Origin: Phenylobacterium sp. SCN 70-31
Lineage (GTDB): Bacteria > Pseudomonadota > Alphaproteobacteria > Caulobacterales > Caulobacteraceae
Direction of reading: 5' to 3'
Length of the DNA: 64,000 nt
Assembly (NCBI RefSeq): GCF_001724605.1
Contig: NZ_MEEX01000028.1
Span: forward strand, 1-64,000
Each line of letters opens with the position of its first letter. Positions within the stretch are counted from its first letter, which is position 1. The notes under the pieces were generated by a model. That model saw only the letters and a program-made list of their open reading frames with translations. It searched no databases and was not told the DNA's origin. The position numbers and the translations under genes were made by a program. Positions 59,161-64,000 of this stretch are shown here, in pieces.

Positions 59161-61116
59161 ATGCCCCACCATACGCCGCTGATCGCCACCATCGTCGCCG
59201 GCCTGTCGATCGCCTTCGCGCTCGGCGCCCTGGCGCATCGGCTGCGGATTTCGCCCTTGGTGGGGTATCTTCTGGCGGGTGTCCTGGTGGGGCCGTTCAC
59301 CCCGGGCTTCGTGGCCGACCAGAGTCTGGCCACCGAACTGGCCGAGATCGGCGTGATCCTGCTGATGTTCGGGGTGGGCCTCCACTTCTCGCTCAAGGAC
59401 CTGCTGTCGGTCCGGGCCATCGCGATTCCCGGCGCCCTGGGCCAGATGGCGGCGGCGACGCTGCTGGGCATGGGGCTGGCCTATTTCATGGGCTGGACCC
59501 TCGTCGCCGGTCTCGTGTTCGGTCTGGCGCTGTCGGTGGCCAGCACCGTGGTCCTGCTGCGCGCGCTGCAGGAACGGCGAATCATCCAGACGGACCGCGG
59601 CCGGATCGCCGTGGGGTGGCTCGTCGTCGAGGACCTGGCGATGGTCCTGGCCCTGGTGCTCCTGCCCGCCTTGGCCGGAGCGCTGACGGCGTCCGAGTCG
59701 GCCTCGGACCCTGTCCAGGGCTGGATCGTCCCGCTGGGCGTCACCATCGGCAAGGTCCTGGCGTTCGTCGCCTTCATGCTGATCGTGGGGCGGCGGGTGA
59801 TCCCGTGGATCCTGCACTGGGTCGCGCACACGGGCTCGCGCGAGTTGTTCCGCCTGGCGGTCTTCGCCATCGCGCTGGGGGTGGCCTTCGGCGCCGCGAC
59901 GCTGTTCGACGTCTCGTTCGCCCTGGGCGCCTTCTTCGCCGGCATGATCCTGGCCGAGTCCGAACTCAGCCAGCAGGCGGCCGAGGAGACGCTGCCCCTG
60001 CGCGACGCCTTCGCAGTGCTGTTCTTCGTCTCGGTTGGGATGCTGTTCAACCCGTCGGTGGTGCTTGAACAGTTCTGGCCGCTGCTGGCCACCGTCCTGA
60101 TCGTCGTGGTGGGCAAGTCGGCGGCGGCCTACTGGATCGTGCGGGCCTTCCGGCACGACAGCCAGACGGCGCTCACCATCGCCGCCTCGCTGGCCCAGAT
60201 CGGGGAGTTCTCGTTCATCCTGGCCGGGCTCGGCGTGGGCCTGAGCCTGCTGCCTGAGAGCGGCCGGGACCTCATCCTGGGCGGGGCGATCATCTCGATC
60301 CTGCTGACCCCGCTGGTCTTCGCCGTCATCACGCGGTCGCGGTCGAAGATCGTCGCCGTGGAGGCCGGCGCCCCCCAGCCGGCCAACGACTTCCTGCCTA
60401 CCGCGCTCACCGAACACGACATCGTCGTGGGTTTCGGCCGCGTGGGCGCCGCCCTCGCGGAGGGCCTGGAGACAGTGGGCCGGCCCTTCCTGGTGGTGGA
60501 ACTGGACGAGGTGGCCCGCAAGCGCGCGAAGGAGAAGGGTTTCGAGGTGCTGGCCGGCAACGCCGCGGACCCGCGGGTCCTGGCGGCGGCCGGCATCGCC
60601 AGCGCCCGCCGGATGATCGTAACGGTGCCCAACGGCTTCGAGGCCGGGGGCATCGTGCAGGAAGCCCGCAAGGTGAAGCCCGATATGGAGATCATCGCCC
60701 GCGCGCATTCGGACGCCGAGGTGGAGCACCTGACGAAGCTGGGCTGCGACATGACGATCTCGGGCGAGCGCGAACTGGCCGCCGCCATGCTGGGCCGGCT
60801 GCGGCCGGCGCGCGCGCCGGCGGGCGAGGCGGCCCTGGCCGGCCCGGCGGTGACCCCGGAGGGGCGGCCGATCCTGAGCGATGCCGAATGGGCGCTGTTG
60901 TCCAGCGCACGCCTGGACGGCCTGTCGGCCGGCCAGCCGGTGCCGAGGGCGGCGCTGTTCGAAGGCGCGGAGCGGGTCGGGCGCTTCGACGAGGCGCAAC
61001 TCGCCGACGCCGTCGCGGGGCTGGCGGCCAAGAGCCTGCTGCGCGTGTTCGGCGACGGCAGCGTCGAGCTGACCCGCTCGGGCATGCTTCTGGCCGCCCG
61101 CGCCCCAGTCTACTGA
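59161..61116 (+). CDS. CPA2 family cation:proton antiporter with TrkA-N domain
   Basis: The 651-residue protein has twelve to thirteen membrane helices of the CPA2/KefB type (about 5-390; RISPLVGYLLAGVLVGPFTP, GVGLHFSLKDLL, WLVVEDLAMVLAL, ALGAFFAGMILAESELS) and a C-terminal TrkA-N/RCK domain with a Rossmann loop (IVVGFGRVGAALAEGL, AGNAADPRVL). It likely exchanges K+ or Na+ for H+ under nucleotide or redox control. ATG at 59161 is supported by CAGGAG 6 bases upstream; the ATG at 59116 adds 15 polar residues. No glutathione-system partner such as KefF is next to it. Confidence 0.88.
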   Translation: MPHHTPLIATIVAGLSIAFALGALAHRLRISPLVGYLLAGVLVGPFTPGFVADQSLATELAEIGVILLMFGVGLHFSLKDLLSVRAIAIPGALGQMAAATLLGMGLAYFMGWTLVAGLVFGLALSVASTVVLLRALQERRIIQTDRGRIAVGWLVVEDLAMVLALVLLPALAGALTASESASDPVQGWIVPLGVTIGKVLAFVAFMLIVGRRVIPWILHWVAHTGSRELFRLAVFAIALGVAFGAATLFDVSFALGAFFAGMILAESELSQQAAEETLPLRDAFAVLFFVSVGMLFNPSVVLEQFWPLLATVLIVVVGKSAAAYWIVRAFRHDSQTALTIAASLAQIGEFSFILAGLGVGLSLLPESGRDLILGGAIISILLTPLVFAVITRSRSKIVAVEAGAPQPANDFLPTALTEHDIVVGFGRVGAALAEGLETVGRPFLVVELDEVARKRAKEKGFEVLAGNAADPRVLAAAGIASARRMIVTVPNGFEAGGIVQEARKVKPDMEIIARAHSDAEVEHLTKLGCDMTISGERELAAAMLGRLRPARAPAGEAALAGPAVTPEGRPILSDAEWALLSSARLDGLSAGQPVPRAALFEGAERVGRFDEAQLADAVAGLAAKSLLRVFGDGSVELTRSGMLLAARAPVY

Positions 61117-61136
61117 GCGGGCCTACTGAGCGGGCC

Positions 61137-61904
61137 TCAAGCCTCGAGGACGATGGCCGACAGCAGCCGGCCGTAATCGGGCTCCCCGGTCTTGAACGCC
61201 CGCCGGTTGGAGAAGAACAGGTCGGGTTCGGCGCACGTGTCCCGGCCGATCCATTCGCAAGCCTCGACGCCCGCGGCCCGCAGCCGCGCCAGCACGAAGC
61301 CCGGCAGGTCGAACTGCCGCTTGTCGGCCGTGGCGCCCGGCGAAAAGAAGCGGGCGTAGTCGGCTTCGACCTCCACGAAGCGCGCCTCGTACTCCAGGCC
61401 GACCTCGTACGAGTCCGGGCCGATGCAGGGGCCAACGACGGCGACGATGCGGTCGCGCCGGGCGCCCAGCGCCTCCATCCGATCCAGGGCCGACTCGGCG
61501 ACCCCGGTCAGCGCGCCCTTCCAGCCGGCGTGCGCCGCGCCGACGACCCGCGCCTGCGGATCGGCCAGCAGGATGGGGGCGCAGTCGGCGGCCAGGGCGC
61601 CGCAGACGACGCCGGGGGTCGCCGTCACCACCGCGTCGCCTTCGCCGGGCCCGTCGGTCCAGGGTCCCGCCACCGCGAAGGCCGTGGCGGAATGGACCTG
61701 ATAGGCGGTGACCAGGGTCCCCCCCAGATGCGCGGCCGCGCGGCGGCGGTTCTCGGCGACGGCGTCGGGATCGTCCCTGGAGCCCACCCCCACGTTGAGA
61801 CTGTCGTAGATCCCCTGCGAGGCCCCGCCCCGGCGCGTGAAGAAGGCATGGCGGACGCCGGGCAGGTCGAGACGCGGCGAGGTGAGGACGGGCAGGGCGG
61901 GCAT
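61137..61904 (-). CDS. pgeF: PgeF-type multicopper-like protein (peptidoglycan editing factor)
   Basis: The 255-residue protein has HAFFTRRGGASQGIYDSLNV, then HSATAF with a metal-binding His, GALAADCAPILL with Cys, and VGAAHAGWKGALTGV with His, the metal-binding set of the YfiH/PgeF (DUF152) family. Members act as purine nucleoside phosphorylases or, as PgeF, remove wrong L-serine from peptidoglycan precursors. It is the third gene of an lgt-midA-pgeF operon on the minus strand, 6 bases behind the methyltransferase gene. That context favours a cell-envelope role. Confidence 0.9.
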   Translation of the reverse strand: MPALPVLTSPRLDLPGVRHAFFTRRGGASQGIYDSLNVGVGSRDDPDAVAENRRRAAAHLGGTLVTAYQVHSATAFAVAGPWTDGPGEGDAVVTATPGVVCGALAADCAPILLADPQARVVGAAHAGWKGALTGVAESALDRMEALGARRDRIVAVVGPCIGPDSYEVGLEYEARFVEVEADYARFFSPGATADKRQFDLPGFVLARLRAAGVEACEWIGRDTCAEPDLFFSNRRAFKTGEPDYGRLLSAIVLEA

Positions 61905-61910
61905 CGGACC

Positions 61911-62990
61911 TCAGTCTTCCTCGAAAGCCGGCGGACTCCAGCCCGGCGAATGCAGGCAGCACGCCTTGAAGAGGTCGCCCATCTGGTCGGCGCCCACCAG
62001 CCGGGTGAGCTGGCGACCGATCGTGGCGGCCTTGTCGGGGCGGGCGCGAAGCAGGGTCTCGGCGCGTTCGCCGATCCCCATGCGGGCGAGGAACCGCGCC
62101 TGGGTCTGGATGGCGGCGGTTGCGCCTTCGCGTTCGGCCGCGGCCATCACGGCGGGGAAGTCGGCATGGACGGTCAGGTCCGCCTCGCCCGGGCAGGCCA
62201 GCGGGTCGGTGTGCTCGTGCCGCCGCAAGGCCTGGAGCGTGTCGCCGAAACCGGGCGCGTCCCGACCGTAGTCGATGAGCAGCGCCGCGCCCCCATCCCG
62301 CACGAGCCGCTCGCCCAGGGCCGAACCCAGGGCCTGCTGCGCGGCCGAGACTTCCAGCACCGTCCCCTCGCGGGCGTCGGGCAGGCCCCCGGGCGCCGGG
62401 ACCCGGGCGAACGCCAGGGCGCCGTCGCGATCCAGTCCCACGACCTGCTCCGTCCAGCCCAGCGGCCCGCGGACGAACTGCCGCGCCGGCAGGCAGTCGA
62501 GAAGCTCGTTGGCCACCAGGATGAGCGGCCGGCCGCCGGGGACATCGTCCAGCGAACGCGCCCAGCGGATGCGGCCACCCATCCGGTCGCCCAGTCGCTC
62601 GCGCTGCCGGGTCCGCAACGGCTCCGACGTCTCGACCAGCCACACCTCGGCGGCGTCCAGGAACCCCGCCGCCGCGCGCGCGGCGCGCAGGAGGTCGTCC
62701 ATGAGGGTCCCGTCGCCGGGGCCCATCTCGACCAGGACGACGTCCCGCGGCTCGCCCAGGCGTCCCCAGGCCAGCGCCGACCAGACGCCGATGAGTTCGC
62801 CGAACATCTGGCTGACGAGGGGGGCGGTCACGAAGTCGCCGGCCTCGCCCAGGGCCGGGCGCGTGGCGTAATAGCCGCCCCGGGGATCGTGCAGGCACGC
62901 GGTCATGTACTGGGCGACGGTGAGCGGCCCGTCCTGGGCGATCTGGGCCGCCAGCCGTTCGCGCAGGGAGAGGTCCGGGCGCGGATTCAC
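61911..62990 (-). CDS. MidA/NDUFAF7-like SAM-dependent methyltransferase
   Basis: The 359-residue protein has VAQYMTACLHDPRGGYYATR then GDFVTAPLVSQMFGELIG, the start of the COG1565 family, the SAM-binding VLVEMGPGDGTLMDDLLR and the motif ANELLDCLPARQFV. The mitochondrial relative NDUFAF7 methylates an Arg of a complex I subunit; the bacterial substrate is not settled. The GTG start overlaps the lgt stop by 4 bases, and pgeF follows closely. The lgt, methyltransferase, pgeF order is conserved in many alphaproteobacteria (general knowledge). Confidence 0.88.
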   Translation of the reverse strand: MNPRPDLSLRERLAAQIAQDGPLTVAQYMTACLHDPRGGYYATRPALGEAGDFVTAPLVSQMFGELIGVWSALAWGRLGEPRDVVLVEMGPGDGTLMDDLLRAARAAAGFLDAAEVWLVETSEPLRTRQRERLGDRMGGRIRWARSLDDVPGGRPLILVANELLDCLPARQFVRGPLGWTEQVVGLDRDGALAFARVPAPGGLPDAREGTVLEVSAAQQALGSALGERLVRDGGAALLIDYGRDAPGFGDTLQALRRHEHTDPLACPGEADLTVHADFPAVMAAAEREGATAAIQTQARFLARMGIGERAETLLRARPDKAATIGRQLTRLVGADQMGDLFKACCLHSPGWSPPAFEED

Positions 62991-63883
62991 GCCGGCTGAT
63001 CGGCCCGGCCGGCGGACGGGGGGGCGGCCGGCAGCGCCGGCGGCAGGGGTTCGCGCATGCCGCGCCAGATCAGCCACAGCCCGCCCAGCACCATCGGGAT
63101 GGACAGGATCATGCCCATCGTCAGGCCGAGGGGCAGGTTCTCGAGGCCGGCGTCGGGCTCGCGCACCGTCTCGATGGCGATGCGGAAGACGCCGTAGAAC
63201 AGCACGAAGATCCCCGCCACGACGCCGCGCCGGTTCCCGAGCTTCGCGCCGTGGGTCGCCCAGCGCAGGATCAGGAACAGGATCAGCCCCTCGAACAGCG
63301 CCTCGTAGAGCTGGCTCGGGTGGCGCGCGACCATGCCGGCCGGGCAGTAGCCGAAGTCCTTCTGGATCTGGTCGTTGCAGAAGACCACGGCCCAGGGCAG
63401 GTCGGGCGCGGGTCGGCCCCACAGCTCGCCGTTGATGAAGTTGGCGCAGCGCCCCAGGAAGTGGCCGATGGGATAGGCGGGCGCCACCACGTCGGCGATC
63501 CGGAGCAGGTCCAGCTTGTTGCGCCAGGCGAACAGCACCATCGCGATGGTCACGCCGATGACGCCGCCGTGGAAGCTCATCCCGCCTTCCCAGACGCGGA
63601 AGACGCCGAGGGGATCGGCCGCGACGTCGGAGAGCGGCTGGTAGAACAGCACGTGGCCCAGCCGGCCCCCGCCGATGACGCCCAGCGCGATCCAGAGCAC
63701 GAGGTCGTCCATCTGCTCGGGCGTGAGCGGGGCGGGGCGGTGCGTCCAGAGTGCGGTGTTTCGAAGCAGGCCGACCGCATAGCGCCAGCCCAGCAGGATG
63801 CCCGCCACATAGGCCAGGGCGTACCAGCGTATGGCGAAGGGGCCGAGTTGGACGAGGACCGGATCGATCTCGGGGAAGGGCAC
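62987..63883 (-). CDS. lgt: Prolipoprotein diacylglyceryl transferase
   Basis: The 298-residue protein has seven membrane helices and the Lgt signatures: GGRLGHVLFY, MSFHGGVIG with the conserved His, and HFLGRCANFINGELWGRP with the essential Arg and Asn. Lgt adds diacylglyceryl to the lipobox Cys of prolipoproteins. The start is GTG at 63883, preceded by weak AG-rich sequence. First gene of the lgt operon. The 117 bases between its start and the window edge hold no recognised gene. Confidence 0.95.
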   Translation of the reverse strand: MPFPEIDPVLVQLGPFAIRWYALAYVAGILLGWRYAVGLLRNTALWTHRPAPLTPEQMDDLVLWIALGVIGGGRLGHVLFYQPLSDVAADPLGVFRVWEGGMSFHGGVIGVTIAMVLFAWRNKLDLLRIADVVAPAYPIGHFLGRCANFINGELWGRPAPDLPWAVVFCNDQIQKDFGYCPAGMVARHPSQLYEALFEGLILFLILRWATHGAKLGNRRGVVAGIFVLFYGVFRIAIETVREPDAGLENLPLGLTMGMILSIPMVLGGLWLIWRGMREPLPPALPAAPPSAGRADQPA

Positions 63884-64000
63884 TTGGCGGCGGCTCCAGC
63901 GTTCTCACCCAGCGACTTAGACGAGAAGGCCTTCGCTTTCATCCCCCGAGCGCCCATATATGCGAGGCTGGCGGGCCCTCCCGCGCAACGAAGACCTGAG

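Noticed and set aside
59077-60999. 640-codon minus-strand open frame
   Set aside because: It is antisense to the CPA2 antiporter. Its His/Gln/Arg-rich product is typical of reverse-strand reading of membrane-protein codons.
63884-64000. Start of another gene at the right edge
   Set aside because: The open frame there (to 63957, minus strand) is a shifted frame of lgt with no matching domain. Only the lgt upstream region can be claimed.

Overview
The window is very GC-rich, densely coding DNA from an alphaproteobacterium. The gene content points to Caulobacterales, most likely a Phenylobacterium- or Caulobacter-like organism. The pointers are a PodJ-type polarity protein, two large TonB-dependent receptors, a TIGR02186-TauE/SafE pair, a ligase-associated helicase/PdeM pair, promoter-like sequences resembling the Caulobacter housekeeping consensus, and a GC-rich REP-like intergenic element. 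No rRNA, tRNA, CRISPR array, insertion sequence or complete prophage was seen. The genus is inferred from gene content, not from a marker-gene comparison.

Layout. 1-2.5 kb: the end of a ligase-associated DNA repair operon. 2.5-10.4 kb: an unrecognised protein, a TauE/SafE exporter operon, a PodJ-like polarity factor, a small membrane protein and a short MprF-like lipid aminoacyltransferase. 10.5-21.2 kb: the most distinctive region, six acyl-CoA dehydrogenase (ACAD) genes on one strand interrupted by a TonB-dependent receptor with a Gly/Pro-rich insertion, closed by a strong terminator. 21.2-24.9 kb: a DUF2059-like protein, an orphan terminase-small-subunit-like protein, a VOC protein, a DUF4870 protein, folB with a pteridine-reductase-like SDR, and a tiny membrane peptide. 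25.1-29.4 kb: an aldehyde dehydrogenase and a two-subunit molybdenum hydroxylase. 29.5-36.4 kb: an NhaA variant, a carboxymuconolactone decarboxylase-family/SDR pair, SelO, a DMT transporter, GluQ-RS, a TetR regulator with tandem operator-like repeats, and two more tiny membrane peptides.

36.4-44.9 kb: a PEPxxWA-CTERM protein with WxWP repeats, a coiled-coil secreted protein, a predicted secreted methyltransferase, a CHASE4-like hybrid kinase, a DPP-IV-type peptidase and a DUF3297 protein. 44.9-51 kb: housekeeping genes aroB, aroK, xerD and accA with two envelope proteins. 51-56.7 kb: a second TonB receptor, a threonine-aldolase-like enzyme, pth and rplY. 56.9-64 kb: a lipoprotein, prs, a CPA2 antiporter, pgeF, a MidA-like methyltransferase and lgt.

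How the genes work together. The ACAD block, one TonB receptor and a PsrA-like palindrome suggest uptake and beta-oxidation of a hydrophobic acyl, steroid or terpenoid-like substrate. The aldehyde dehydrogenase and molybdenum hydroxylase nearby could supply further oxidation steps; that link is inference. Every CDS start was chosen from start codon, Shine-Dalgarno sequence or overlap with a neighbour, and alternatives are given where they matter. Long antisense open frames are common here because of base composition and were left out.
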